Assembly: GCA_030035585.1 (NCBI GenBank)
Contig: CM057480.1
Coordinates: 2,959,001 to 3,023,000 of the forward strand
Length of the DNA stretch: 64,000 nt
Direction: 5' to 3'
Source: Dugong dugon
Lineage: Eukaryota; Chordata; Mammalia; Sirenia; Dugongidae
This document shows positions 12,230-24,716 of this stretch, one piece after another. Position 1 is the stretch's first letter, and every line of letters begins with the position of its first letter. The notes below the pieces were generated by a model. The model worked only from the letters and a program-made list of their open reading frames with translations. It made no database searches and had not been told where the DNA came from. The translations under genes were made by a program, and so were the position numbers.

Positions 12230-13640
12230 TAGAGAGAGATTGGGGAATGGGGGATGATGCTGGAGAAGAAGTAGGAGTCAGTCATGAAGGGATTTATGTG
12301 CTGAGTAGTTAAAATTTGATTTTGAAAGTTGTGGGGAGCCATTGAAGGCTAAAACCTTTTTTTAGCTTTGAATTACAGTATAATTGCTTTAGCCACCATG
12401 TGGAAGGTGTCTGATAGGCAGAAGGACTGGCTAGGAAGCTGCTGTAGTAATCTTGGTAAGAGATGATGAGAACCTGAATTTAAGGCAGTGGGAATGGAGA
12501 GCAAGGAGGAAATGTTAAACAGCATCTTGATGGGAGATAATTGAGATTTAGTGACTAAGGTGTAGAGGGAGGGTAAGAGAGAGGGAAGGGTCTTATGGTG
12601 GTTTTTCCTTTCAGTTTTTGGGTGAGGGGACTGATGGACCAGGAATGGAAAGAGGAAGAGGAGGTTTAAGGAAAAGATGATAAATTCAGTTTGTGATATA
12701 TTGAGTCTGAGGTTCTAATGAGACAGCCCCAGTGTTTAATAGCCAGTTGGATCAAGATTGTGGTAGAAAGTCTTGGCTGAATGTAAAGATTCCCAGACTA
12801 TCAACATCACCCAGGGGGAGGACATAGACTGAAGAGCAAGGGATCAAGCCTGGAAGCCTTGGTTATGTTACAGTGACAGAAGCTAGCAGAAAACAACAAG
12901 CCCACGAAGGCTACTGAGGAAGAGAGGGCAGAGGAGAAGCACTAGTGCTGCAGAAAACCAAGAGAAGAGAGCTGTAAGAAGGGCTGAGCAGTCAGTGATG
13001 TCAGAAGTCCAAAAGGGACAAGTGAGATAAGAACAGAAAAATGCTGTTGGCTCTGCTAGTTAGAGATCATTAGTGACCTTCGCATGAGCAATTTAGGTGA
13101 AGTGCTTTGGGCCAAAGCCAGACTGCAGTCAGTTGAAGAGAGTAGGAAGTGAGGAGGGAGCTGCGGAAAACTGGGGTGTAAAGAGAAGTCCAGGCAGGAC
13201 TAAATCAGGAGGTTTTGCCTTTTTTTTTTTTTTTTTTTTTTTTTTAAGGTGGGAGAGATTTTTGAACCTACTTGTAATAAGGAGAAAGAACCAAAAAGGG
13301 AGGGAGTGAAGACAAGAGAGGAGAGATGGGATGTCTGGAGCAAGCCCCTGGGGATGATGGGGTTCACATAGCGTGGACGGTGTGCGCATCGTCGCATGGA
13401 GGGTGTGTGCGTTGTAGCCTGGAGGGTGTGCACGGTGGGGTGGCGGGTTGATCTTGACCAGCAGCAGGAGGAGACAGCTCTTCCCGTAGGACCAGAGAGA
13501 AAGTGAGGAGGAGGGAAGGGTGCTGACACTGGCAGGTCTGCTGGTGGCTTGGGAGGGGTGGTGTGGAGGACGGGCTCCCTTTTGGCCTTGAAACTCCTGT
13601 TGTGAACAGACTGGGAAATGCACAGGAGGGGAAATGCCAG
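12230..13640 (-). mobile_element. L2 LINE (antisense), including RT region
   Basis: On + reads as the complement of the L2 ORF2 C-terminal half and 3' region: gggagccattgaaggc, gctgctgtagtaatcttggt, atattgagtctgaggttctaatgagacagc, tcattagtgaccttcgcatgagc. The RT segment is heavily diverged. Contains a 26-T run at 13220-13245 and a small CpG-rich tandem repeat at 13379-13440. Open frames of 148 and 164 codons on the - strand here are chance frames in this repeat. Confidence 0.75.
13379..13440. repeat. 23-base CpG-rich tandem repeat, about 2.7 copies
   Basis: Units start at 13379, 13402 and 13425, each opening ggtgtg; the first two end ctggag/atggag at 23 bases. CpG is more frequent than in the surrounding intron. 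Confidence 0.7.
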
Positions 13641-14286
13641 AAGCATCGGAGGCAGAATGGCGAAAAGGCTAAGTGCTGAACTGATGAGGTTTCACAGAAG
13701 ATGAGCTTCCATTGAGAATGGAGATGACTTACATTGTATTTCGTGGGAATGCGGTCTTTCCTGTTTATTTAAAAATCGTCTCTCCGCTTTTCCTGTGGCC
13801 CAGTGTTTAGGTGCTAGCGGTTTTGTTTTTGAAAGCGAGTGTGGTCATTGTATACTTATGATGTGTATATCCTGAAAGAATACACTTATTTATTTACAGT
13901 ACATTAAGTATATTTCTTTGATGGATGTAACTTAATTTGACACACACATACACAAATTCATAAAAATATATAATTTACAATTAACTCTACTGCCTTTGAA
14001 TCTTAAGAAGATGGATTCAAACTGTTTTTTTTTTTTTTTTTAAATAAACACAACCGTTGTTTTCCAAATGACAGTCCCAAATGAAATTCAGTTTGTGGAG
14101 TATATCCCAAGGAAACTGAGCACTGTCCAGGGGATCAGATAGATCCTTCCTTACTCAAAGACCCACTGCACAAATGGAAGATTTATAACAGGATTCTTTT
14201 CAGATCGGTCTCTGACTTGGAATGCCACGTGGAGCCACAGCTAGTTTATTTTATCGTCTCCTCTGTGTTTATTTCACTGGAAGAGA

Positions 14287-14494
14287 CAAAACAAAACCAG
14301 GTGCTGTTAAGTCGTTTCTGACTCGTGGCAACCCAATGCGTATCAGAGTAGAACTGTCCTCCGTAGGGTTTTCAATGGCTGATTTTTAGGGAGTAGATCA
14401 CCAGGCCTTTCTTCCAAGGCACCTCTAGGTAGGTTTGAACCACCAACTCTTTGGTTAGCAGTCAAGCGTTTAACTCTGCGCCACCCAGGACTCC
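14287..14494 (-). mobile_element. AfroSINE (antisense)
   Basis: Left end aaaccaggtgctgttaagtcg is the complement of the tail; right end gcgccacccaggactcc is the complement of the ggagtcctgggtggcgc head. Contains caccaggcctttcttccaag typical of the ggagtccctgg subtype. Confidence 0.88.
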
Positions 14495-15750
14495 ACTCAA
14501 ACCATCGTACCTGATTAGTTCTCGTCTTTTCCTAGAAGTTTATTCTTAGTGATCACTATACCATTCCTAACTATTAGCTGAGCAATAAAGTGAATATTCT
14601 ACAAGTTTGAAATACAACCTAAGGTATTTGCTCCAAGAGTGATCAAAGCCTACCATTTTTGCTGTCATTTTGTTTTTCCATTTGCCCAAGCATTTAGTGA
14701 GGAATGAATTTAATTCTATTCCAATCTATCTTTACTTTTGTGTTGACATTTTTACTACCCTATGAAGAAAAAATATCCATACCAGCGCAATTGGATACTG
14801 TTTTCTTTAATCAGCCTTGATGTACCTCATATTTGAAAGCGTAATAATCAGAATCATTTTTAGAAACCTGGTCCTATGGCCTACCTGCCATTACAGGTAA
14901 CTTCTGGACCTGAATTTCCAGTTTTTTCATTTTCATATTAACTTTAAGAATTTAGGTTATACCAGCATAAAAAACTCTACAGGTACTCAAATGATTTAAG
15001 CTCTGGAATACTTGTGATGTCATGTCTTGTGCCAACTTTTTAACTAATTAACTTTGTTTTGAACTTAGTTAAATCTCTGCGGTCCTTTATTGCTATGTGC
15101 CATTTATTTTATATGTGTGTATATTAAATTAACACTAATCCGTAGCAGCTGTTCCTTGCTATTTTATTATGAGGGAAAAATGCTAGTGTTACTACCTAGA
15201 AGTGTGCTTGTTTACCCGTAATTGTTTATTTTAAAATATGCCAGGATGAGTGTAGAGCATATATTCTGTCTACTAGGTTGGAGTTAGTGTTGGTTCCTTG
15301 CTACTCCTATTGTTGTTTCAGTCCTTTGGTAGCACTGTATAGAAGGAACCATGAAACTGTTTTAAATCCTGTTCACCTCTTTTAAAGCCTACTGTTTAAT
15401 TGCCTTCAAATGTATTTTTCCAGGTGGTGAAACTGGTAGTGGAATGGTCGCCCCAGGGCAGTGCTTCTCAGGGGAGGTCTGAGCTGCGTTTTGGATAAAG
15501 CTGGCTAACTAACCACTAAGCACGGGTGTTTGTGTGGCTTTGAAGCCCATGTTCTTTCTTTTCCATAGCAGTCAGCTTCCCTTTTGTTGTGAAAGAGCTC
15601 TTATTAGACAATAGATTTCAATTATCTGTAATTTAGGTTTTGAGGGAAGCCCTATTTTAGTATATAGATTGTGCGGAATTGTCCGCAGACAGATCCTAGA
15701 AGGATGAAATCGGCACTCTTGTGTTAAATTTTTTAGGAAGGCTACACGTA

Positions 15751-16054
15751 CAGTCGTGCGTTGCTTAACGTCCACCATACATTCTTTGAAGTAGGACAGT
15801 ATGTGATTTGGATGTTGTGCGAACACCTAGGTCCGCAGAGCACGGAGCTCCCGCTGCGGATGCCTCAGGTGAATGCTTCCCTGGGTCCCGGCGACCCTAT
15901 CCGTTGCCCCTGCCTTGGCTAGGCCCCATGATGCCTGCTGACTTGGGACCTCTGGAGCAGGATTGGGCTGTGGGTATCCCCGGAGGGTGCGTGTGGGACA
16001 TGATGTATATGTGGTCGGACAGTGCCCAGAGGGATGTTAGGTGGCACATGACTG
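15751..16054. mobile_element. Non-autonomous DNA transposon, mariner-like
   Basis: 304 bases bounded by TA dinucleotides (15749-15750 and 16055-16056), starting cagtcgtgcgttgcttaacg and ending ...aggtggcacatgactg. The ends are inverted repeats (about 18 of 25 matching; most mismatches are CpG-decay type changes). The centre is GC-rich and shows no transposase. Family name not certain. Confidence 0.7.
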
Positions 16055-16304
16055 TACAAAACTAATGTACGTGGAAATGAGAATTTCTGCACATTGCTGT
16101 GACTTTCTTAAAAAAATGACGCATAAAGTTATTTCCAGAAAAAAGAAATACTTTGTAATTTTTTGCTATCTGCTTTTGTAATTGTGTTTGCTCTTTGCTA
16201 AGCATAACTTAGCCTGGAAATCTTTTTAGTAAGACAGTAGTGGCCATCTAGGGTCAGAGGGATAGGGAAGGTAGGTGACTTACAGCAGAGTATAGGTTTT
16301 ATTT

Positions 16305-19300
16305 ATTTATTTTTATTTTATTTTTTTATTGTACTTCAGGTGAAGGCTTACAGAACAAATAGTTTCTCATGAAACAGTAGTACACATATTGTTTTATGAC
16401 ATTGGTTAACAACCCCACAACATGTCAACCCTCTCCCTTCTCGACCATTTTTTTTTTTTTTTTTTTTTTTGGTGAAAATGTACATAGCCAAAGGTATACC
16501 ATTTCAAAAATTTCTACATGCACAGTTCAATGACACTGACTATGCTCTTCCAGTTGTGCTGCTATTCTCACTTTAGATGAAGGCTTACAGAACAAAATAG
16601 TTTCTCATTTAACAGTTAGTACACATGTTGCCCTATGACAATGGTTAACAACCTCACAACACATCAACACTATCCTTACTCAACCTTGGGTTCCCTTATC
16701 ACCAGCTTTCCTGTCCCCTTCTGCCTTCTGGACCTTGTCCCTGGACTGCTGTACCTCATTTGTCACATTTGGTTTTATGGGGCTGTCCACTCCCTGGCTG
16801 GATGGTGAACCTCGGAAATAACTTCACCACTGAGCTAAAAGGGTGTCTGGGGGCCATACTCTCGGGGTTTCTCCAGTCTCCTTTAGGCCAGTAAATCTGG
16901 TCTTTGTTTTGTGAGTTAGAATTTTGTTCTACATCCTTCTCCAGCTCTGTCCAGAACTTCTGTTGTGATCCTGGTCAGAGCAGTGAATCATGGTAGCCGG
17001 GCACCATCTAGCTGTACTGGACTCAATCTGGCGGAGGCCTTGGTAGCTGTGGTTCATTAGTCCTTCGGACTAATCTTTTCCTTGTATCCTGTTCTCTTCA
17101 TTCTCTCTTGCTTCTGAAGGGATGAGACCAGTGGAGTATCTTAGATGGCTGCTCACAGGCTTTTAAGACCCCAGATGCTACTCACCAAGGTAGAATGTAG
17201 AACATTGTCTTTATAAACTGTGTTATGCCAGTTGAGCTAGATGTTCCTGAGACCATGGTCCCTACAGCCCTCCACCCAGCAATTCAGTCCCTCAGGGAGT
17301 TTGGATGTGTCTGTGGAGCTTCCATGACCTTTCCTTGTATAAGTTGTGCTGGTTTCCCCTGTATTGTGTACTGTCTCACCCTTTACCCAAGATACTACTT
17401 ATCTATTGCCTACTTAGTATTCCCCCCCCCATCCCTGGTAACCAGTAAAGATTGTTACATTTTGTGTGTGAACTTTTTCATGAGTTTTTACAATAGAGGT
17501 CTCATACAATATTTGTCCTTTTGTGATTGACTTATTTCACTCAGCATAATATCCACCAGTTTCATCCATGTTATGAGATGCTTCACAGATTCATTTTTGT
17601 TCTTTATGGTTGCATAGTACTCCATTGTGTGTATGTACCATAGTTTGTTTATCCATTCATCTGTTGATGGGCATCTAGGTTGTTTCCATCGTTTTGCTAT
17701 TGTGAACAATGCTGCCATGAACATAGGTGTGCATATGTCTATTCAAGTGACGACTCTTATTTCCCTAGGATATATTCCTAGGAGTGGGATTGCTGGATCA
17801 AATGGTATGTCTATTTCTAGCTTTCTGAGGAAGCGCCATATCATTTTCCAAAGTGGTTGTATCATTTTGCATTCCCACCAGCAGTGCATAAGAGTTCCGA
17901 TCTCCCCACAGCCCCTCCAACATTTGTTATTTCCAGTGTTTTTGATTCGTGCCAGTAATGCCGGGGTGAGATGGTATCTCATTGTGGTTTTAATTTGCAT
18001 TTCTCTAACGGCTAGCGATCGTGAGCATTTCCTCATGTGTCTGTTGGCCATTTGAGTGTCTTCTTTGGTGAAGTGTCCGTTCATTTCCTTTGCCCATTTT
18101 TGAATAGGATTATTTGTCTTTTTGTTGTAGAGGTGTTGGATTTTCTTGTAGATTATGGAGATGAGACCTTTGTCTGACTTGTATTGTCCAAAATTTTTTT
18201 CCCAGTCTGTAGGTTCTCTTTTTACTCTTTTGGTGAAGTCTTTTGAAGAGCATAGGTGTTTGGTTTTTAGAAGATCCCAGTTATCTAGCTTATCTTCTGG
18301 GGTTTGTGCATTGATGGTTATGGTTTGTAGCCTGTTAATGCCATGTGTTAAGGCCTGTAGTGTTGGTCCAATTTTTTCTTCTATGAACTTTATAGTTTTA
18401 GGCTTTATATTCAGGTCTTTGATCCATTTTGAAGTAGTTTTTGTATACAGCGTGAGGTATGGGTCCTGTTTCAGTTTCTTGCAGATGGATATCCAGTTTT
18501 GCCAGTACCATTTGTTAAAAAGACTGTCTTTTCCCCATTTGATGGACTTTGGGCCCTTGTCAAAGATCAGGTGACCGTAGGTGGATGGATTTACATCTGG
18601 GTTCTCAATTCTGTTCCATTGGTCAGTGTATCTGTCATTGTACCAGTACCAGGCTGTTTTGACTACTGTAGCTATAGTAGGTTCTGAAGTCAGGTAGTGT
18701 GTCCTCCAACTTTATTCTTCTTCTTCAGTAGTGCTTTACTTATTCGGGGCTTCTTCCCTTTCCATCTAAAGTTAATGATTAGTTTTTCCATCTCTTTGAA
18801 GAATGTTGTTGGTATTTGGATTGGGATTGCGTTGTATTTGTAAATTGCTTTGGGTAGAATTGTCATTTTCACAATGTTGAGTCTGCCTATCCTTGAGCAT
18901 GGTATGTTTTTCCATTTATGTAGATCCCTTTGGGTTTCTTGCAGTAGTGTTTTGTAGTTTTCTTTGTATAGGTCTTTTACATTCCTGGTTAGATTTAGTC
19001 GTAAGTATTTTATCTTTTTAGGGGCTATTATAAATGGTATTGTTTTCCTGATTTCCTTTTCATCATTCTCCTTATTGGTGTATACGAATCCAACTGATTT
19101 TTGAATGTTTATCTTGTATCCTGCTACTCTGCTCAATCTTTCTATTAGTTACAGTAGATTTCTCGTGGAGTCTTTAGGGTTTTCTATGTATAGTATCATA
19201 TCAGCTGCAAACAGGGAGAGTTTAACTTCTTCATTACCAATTTGGATGCCCTTTATTTCTTTTTCTTGCCTTATTGCTCTAGCTAGAACTTCCAGCACAA

Positions 19301-19929
19301 TGTTAAATAGGAGTGGTGATAAAGGGCATCCTTGTCTTGTTCCTGTTTTCAGGGGGAATGTTTTCAGCCTCTCTCCATTAAGAATGATGTTGGCCATTGG
19401 TTTTGCATAGATGCCCTTGATTATGTTGAGAAATTTCCCTTCTATACCTATTTGATTGAGAGTTTTTATCAGGAATGGGTGTTGGACTTCGTCAAATGCC
19501 TTTTCTGCGTCAATTGAGATTATCATGGGATTCTTTTCTTTCCTTTTATTTGTGTGGTGGATTACATTGATTGATTTTCTAATGTTGAACCATCCTTGCA
19601 TACCTGGTATGAATCCTACTTGGTCGTGGTATGTTATTTTTTTGATATGATGCTGAATTCTACTGGCTAGAATTTTGTTCAGGATTTTTGCATCTATATT
19701 CATGAGAGATATTGGTCTGTAATTTTCTTTTTTTGTGACGTCTTTGCCTGGTTTTGGTATCAGCATTATGCTGGCTTCATAGAATGAATTTGGAAGTGTT
19801 GCTTCCTCTTCTATTCTCTGAAATAGCTTGAGTAGAACTGGTACAAGCTCTTCTGTAAATGTTTTGTAGAATTCTCCAGTGAAGCCATCTGGGCCAGGGT
19901 TTTTATTGGTTGGAAGTTTTTTTTATTAC
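16305..19929 (-). mobile_element. L1, 5'-truncated, 3.6 kb (antisense), with 14-base TSD
   Basis: Read on -, it starts inside the ORF2 reverse-transcriptase domain (right end) and runs through the ORF2 C-terminus to a roughly 1.1 kb 3'UTR ending at 16305-16330 (complement of cctgaagtacaataaaaa). Perfect flanking repeats tataggttttattt lie at 16291-16304 and 19930-19943. The 3'UTR shares a subfamily with 10358 and 62759. The intact TSD and near-continuous ORF2 suggest a comparatively young copy, but it is not coding-competent. Confidence 0.93.
18690..19766 (-). pseudogene. L1 ORF2 reverse-transcriptase fragment, broken
   Basis: One frame on - carries the L1 RT motifs: [79 protein letters not shown] and [13 protein letters not shown], then after an in-frame TAA near 19149 the [12 protein letters not shown] and [18 protein letters not shown] segments. 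The catalytic F-A-D-D box reads F-A-A-D (Asp to Ala, codon at 19203-19205), so the enzyme would be inactive even without the stop. More ORF2 C-terminal pieces continue in shifted frames at 17743-18084 ([20 protein letters not shown]) and 17488-17724 (MEYYATIKN). Confidence 0.92.
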
Positions 19930-20368
19930 TATAGGTTTTATTTTTAAAGACAGAGACCAGTATAAAATCCAGTTGGGAAAACTAATTGCTCCGGGCATGT
20001 CCATGGTTAGATCTTGAGGTTGGTAAATTGCAGTGTACTTTGTAGGACTTCCACTTTTAAAGGGCCAGGTAAGCAGACCGGGAAGTTTCCAGAACAGGGG
20101 TAGTTGAATGAGAGTTAACTACTGTATTAAATTGTCACTCTCCTCTGAACCCTGCTGTGGGCTTGCCAAGTAAATCTAATTGCTTCTTCTTGCATGGCTT
20201 CCTTCCCTGTAAGCATTGTATTTCTGTTGTCCTCAACTAGATTGTGAGCTTCTTTAGGGCAAAGATGTTACCTTACTCTGTATTTTCAGCACCTACCATT
20301 GTTACTTACACTTGGTGGACCCTGGTGACCACTGGCTGAGCCCTTAATATGAGACCTGGGCACAAATA

Positions 20369-20711
20369 CAGGTAGTCCCCAATTTACGACGGAGTTCTGT
20401 TCCGACAACTCCAATGTAAGTCGGTTCTGACATAAGTCGAATACCTCAGTTTTATTTATTTATTTTGTCACATTTTTATTATTATTGCCTTTTATTATCA
20501 GTATCTTTATAAATCTGATCTTTGAAGGTTGGAAAAAGTATATATAAACATCTGGCAGTGAACCCCTGAGAATGATAATCTCAGCAAATTCACGCTGCAG
20601 CATTGTATGTAGTACATATTACGAATAAGATGTACCAAAAAAAAAAAAAAAAAGATAGTTGTAAGTGTGGTTTGTGGTAACTCAGATATACCGTTAGTTG
20701 GGGACTACCTA
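20369..20711. mobile_element. Non-autonomous DNA transposon (Tigger/mariner-like)
   Basis: Starts caggtagtccccaatttacg and ends gttagttggggactaccta, inverted ends of about 17 bases flanked by TA (20367-20368, 20712-20713). Interior AT-rich with a 16-A run at about 20638. No transposase frame. Confidence 0.75.
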
Positions 20712-20775
20712 TATAACAACACAGGAAGAAGCACCTACTGTAGTTACCAGAGGGGAAATCTGAATTAGAGTTAGG

Positions 20776-20944
20776 GAGGCCTGGTCGCTCAGTGGTTAAG
20801 AGCTGGGCTACTAACCAAAAGGTCAGCAGTCCAAATCCACCAGCCGTTCCTTGGAAACCCTATGGGGCAGTTCTACTCTGTACTATAGGGTCGCTGTGAG
20901 TCGGGATCGACTCACTGGCAACTGGTGTGGTTTTTTGGTTTGTG
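20776..20944 (+). mobile_element. AfroSINE
   Basis: aggcctggtcgctcagtggttaagagc head, ccaccagccgttccttgg middle, gatcgactcactggcaactgg tail. The B box (agtccaaatcc) is degraded. Confidence 0.9.
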
Positions 20945-21269
20945 GCTAAGAGCAGAGGGAACCACTACAAGATAGAAACCCCAAGAGTGAGAAGATTTTT
21001 AAGTTTGATGTGGTATATCAAGTATTTCCTTGATAAACTGGTCCAGGTATGTATTCATTTGATTATTGAGCAGACACTTAGGCGTGGAACTTGTGGGGTA
21101 AGAGAAGCATGTATTTTTAATGCAGTGTAATAAAGCCAAAGCAGAGGCATGCGCAGAGTATTAACCTGTAAAGGAGAGAAGGAAGAAACCTTCGTGGAAG
21201 GTAATCCTTGAGCTGAATGAGAGAGAAGGGAGAGCACCTCCTGCCAGGCAAACAGTCTGTGAAGAGGAT

Positions 21270-22200
21270 TCCAGGAGGGAGATGGGACGCAGCTGGTGCA
21301 TGTGGGACAAGGAGAGGAAGTAGGGCGGGGATCTGACTGTGAAGAAGTGTCTGTGTTTGCTTCTTTCTCCTCTCTTTTCTCTCTGTGCTCTTCTTAGGAA
21401 CTATGCCTTAACCATAGGTGATGGGGAGCCAGTAGTGGGTTTCACGTAGAATGAGATGCTCAGAAATGTGGTTTGAGGAAGCCTCGTCTGGCAGTCATGT
21501 AACTGTGTAGATGGTGAATTGTCGGGCAGATTCTGTAGGCAGACAGATGGATTTAGAGGCAGTTGCAGTAGTCCAAGCAAAAGATGAGGAGTTCCTATTG
21601 TCTGATTCCATGTATATGAAATGTCCAGAGTAGACAAATCCGCAGAGATGGTAAGTAGGTTATTGGTCGCCAGGGGCTAGGGGAAGAAGGGGATGGGGAG
21701 TGACTGCTGATGGCGATGGCATTTCTTTTTGGAGTGATGGAAACCTTCTGGAATTATGCAGCGGTGATAGTTGTATGGCCTTGTGAATATACTAAAACGC
21801 ATTGAATCGTATACTTTAAAAGGGTGGATTTTATGTGTGTGAGTTACAACTCCAAAAAAGAGAGAGAGGATGAGCTCCTGAAACAAGCAGAAACAGTGAG
21901 GATAAAGAAAATGAGGATGGATTTGAGACTCAGCAGTGGAGGACCTGCGGTACTTGGGGATTGAGTATTGGCAACATACAAAATGAAGTAGATGCTGGTT
22001 CTGAAGTTTCTAGTTTGGACGATTGAATTGATAGAGAAAGAAATTCTGGGGAGCAAAAAAGCAAATTTGAAGAGACACGATGAATTCAGTGTGAAATGTT
22101 TTGAATGTACAGTTAAACGTAAAGGCCCAGATTTTAGGAGAGACTCTGGGAGTAGAGAAAGAAATGAGTAACTAGGGCTTGACTGAAGAAATCAGTCCAA
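21270..22200 (-). mobile_element. L2 LINE fragments (antisense), split by an L1 3' end
   Basis: ggggagccagtagtgggttt and ggcagttgcagtagtccaag (21420-21590) match the complement of L2 ORF2; the fit resumes at about 21885 (atgaggatggatttgagactc). Strongly diverged and boundaries approximate. Confidence 0.55.
21596..21880 (+). mobile_element. Old L1M 3' end (sense) inside the L2
   Basis: gattccatgtatatgaaatgt ... ggttattggtcgccaggggc ... ggagtgactgctgatggc ... actttaaaagggtggattttatg: the widely shared L1M 3'UTR terminal segment. Confidence 0.8.
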
Positions 22201-22316
22201 CTTGCTGATAGGTGAGAACCCTGTCCTTCCCCCCTTCCTTGTCCTCAAATCTGGTGTAGAAGTTTTTTTGGTAGTTGTTGGTTTGTTTTAAGCTGAATCT
22301 TTATGTTGCTTTTTAG

Positions 22317-22403
22317 GCAGAGGCAAGGCTAGCAGCAAAACGGGCTGCCCGGGCAGAAGCAAGAGATATACGCATGAGAGAACTGGAACGACAACAGAAA
22401 GAG
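22317..22403 (+). CDS. LRRFIP2: LRRFIP2 exon 2 (Ala/Arg/Glu-rich helix)
   Basis: 87 bases, 29 codons, phase 0-0, acceptor ttttag, donor gtaatt. It encodes [20 protein letters not shown] followed by RELERQQKE, an uninterrupted charged helix shared by LRRFIP1 and LRRFIP2 and the strongest family signature in the window. It lies after an 18.2 kb intron. In the known short isoform this exon is joined directly to the LDEKSDKQ exon at 51992. Confidence 0.96.
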
Positions 22404-22777
22404 GTAATTTGGGGAAGCTGGGCGAGTAACCCTGATTCTGTGCTAGTCCTGAAAAAATTAATACTTGGCTAATTACTTCGGATGTGAATCTGGTTCCCTT
22501 TGAAACACTGGGCACAGTATAACCTGATATATGTATTTTAACAAGCTATTTTATATCAGCAAATCAAATGCAATGTTTGTTTTAAATAACAGCAAACACA
22601 TCTATAGCCCTTACTATGTGCATTGTTATAAGTTAATACAGTGTTACAAATGCTTTACTTATGTTAGCAAAGATGAGCTTAGAGACTATATTTATTATAG
22701 TCTGAAATAGCCTAGTATTTGGATTAGTAATGTTATGATATCTAAATAGTAAAATACTATGAAGTGATTCAACCATA

Positions 22778-23530
22778 TTTGTTTTGAATATTTTTATTGG
22801 TTTTAGTGAAAGTTTACACAGTGAATTAGGTTCCCATTCAACAGTTCACGCACAGATTGTTCCATGACACTGATTACAGTCCCTCTCAGCATGTCCGCAC
22901 TTTCCCCATTTCCATTGTGCCTGCCCCGTTTCCCTCGATCCACTTTCCCTGCCCCTCCTTGCCTTCTCATTTTTGCTTTCTGGTAAGTATTGACCCTTTC
23001 ATCTCGTATGGTTGACTGTTCTAAGGAGCACATTCCCCACGAGTGTTACTGTTTATTTTATAGGCCAATCTGTTATCTGGCTTAAAGGTGACCTCCGGGA
23101 ATGGCTTCAGTTCCAGGTTAAAAGGGTATCTTAGGGCAGTAGTCTCAGGGTTTCCTTTCATCTCTGTCAGTCCAGTTAGTCTGGTCTTTTTTTATGAATT
23201 AGAGTTTTGTTCTACATTTTTCTCCCATTCTGATTGGGACCTTCTCTTGCGTCCCTGGTCAGAACGGTCGGTAGCGGTAGCTGGGCACCATCTGGTTCTT
23301 CTAGTCTCAGACTAAAAAGAGGCTGTGGTTTGCGTGGGCCGTCAGTCCCGTGGACCGATCTCTTCCTCGAGTCTTTGTTTCACTCCCTGCTCCAGATGAG
23401 AAGTGACCAGTGGTTGTGTCTTAGCTGGCCGCTCACAAGCTTTGAAGACCCCAGATGCTACTCACCAAACTAGGATGTAGAACATTCTTTATGAACTAAG
23501 TTATGCCACTTAACCTAATTGTCCCGTGAG
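22778..23530 (-). mobile_element. L1 3' end (antisense) with 9-base TSD
   Basis: Lineage-specific L1 3'UTR, left end ttgaatatttttattggttt, right end ttatgccacttaacctaattg. Direct repeats tcaaccata at 22769-22777 and 23531-23539. Confidence 0.88.
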
Positions 23531-24671
23531 TCAACCATACATTTCTGAAGCATATTTAATAATAGAGGAAAAATTCATGCAAGAAAATTAGTGGAGGGAA
23601 AAGAGAAAACTAAGACTGGTAGGATCCTAATTTTGTGTTATTACAAACCAATATCCATATATAGGATCAAAAAATACTGGCAAGAAGTGATTACCATCAA
23701 TACTTTGGTTTGTCTATGCCGGGTTTATGGTTGATTTTTAGAAATTTTCAATGTTAGAAAAAAGACATATAGAAATTGGGCTGATTTAAAATGAAATGTA
23801 TATTCACTTCCTCTTTTTACCTTTCCCTTCTGACATTAATGTGGCTCTGAAAATTCCCAGTAAAATATTTCTGCTGTCTTATTTTAGTGTGAAGGGGGAA
23901 AACATCTGCAGAACAGTATTAAACACTTTATTTTGATGTTGGATGTGGATCTCCTGCTAACAGCTTGAAGAGAAATTTCTAGATTCCATATTGTCACAGC
24001 TCAGAAAAACACAAAGTTGCTTTGTTGCTTTTTTTTTAAACATTATATATAGTTTCAAATATTGAATGCAGTTCTTGGCTGGAAATGGAAATGTTGCAAT
24101 GCATTGTTTTTTATACTCCTAAAATTCTAGTCAATTATAAGAGGAGGAGACAATGACTGAGTCTGAGTTCTGTTTAGGGTCCTCTAAACTATAGAGAACC
24201 ATATGTCTTTACTATTGAGCATATTTAGCTTAGTAAGTTTCCATGTTTTGAACGTGTGATTTCCTTTGAATCTGCTGTCATTGCTCTTCAGTGAAGATTT
24301 TTATGATTAATTTGAGGCCTTTTGGAGAATGCAGTATGTCGGAAACCTTCTATTTATGAAACTTTTGTGCTTGTAGCACTCTCGTCCTTCCTGTGACCGG
24401 AAGTGGGGACAGATTGAGAAGTGGCTGGTAGGCCAGGACTGCCTGTCATGCATGTTGTGACCAGTCGCTGAAATAATGCAGTCTTGGAGTAAAACATTGA
24501 CTAATAGTTTGCAAAGTGGAAGTGTTTGGCATGTGTGAACCTAAAGGTCAGAGTATCTGTTCTGTCTACAGTGGGCCTAACGTGTACTTAGAGTTCAGCC
24601 ATTTTCTTTCTTTCTTTCTTTTTAGCATGTCATGAATGCTCTTTACCAGGAAGGATTAATCAATTAATCTC

Positions 24672-24716
24672 AATCTCTCTCTGTCTCTCTGCCTTGCTGC
24701 CTCCTCCTCTCTCTCT
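24672..24716. repeat. TC-rich microsatellite, imperfect
   Basis: tctctctctgtctctctgcc ... tcctcctctctctctc; preceded at 24608-24624 by a (ttct)n run. Confidence 0.85.

Larger units (their letters stand above)
4151..22316 (+). other. Intron 1 of the coding region (18.2 kb)
   Basis: Mostly repeats, annotated separately. Unassigned stretches: 4151-5460, 6141-7110, 11980-12225, 14500-15745, 19945-20365 and 20950-21265. In these I see no exon with splice sites and family similarity; 4686-4715 is a short A-run. Confidence 0.8.

Noticed and set aside
13129..13646. 164- and 148-codon open frames on the - strand
   Set aside because: They lie in an antisense L2 fragment and run through a 26-base homopolymer giving a poly-Lys stretch. 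No splice sites or conserved domain.
15808..16065. 85-codon open frame in a GC-rich patch
   Set aside because: Sits inside the TA-flanked DNA transposon, with no upstream splice or promoter evidence.
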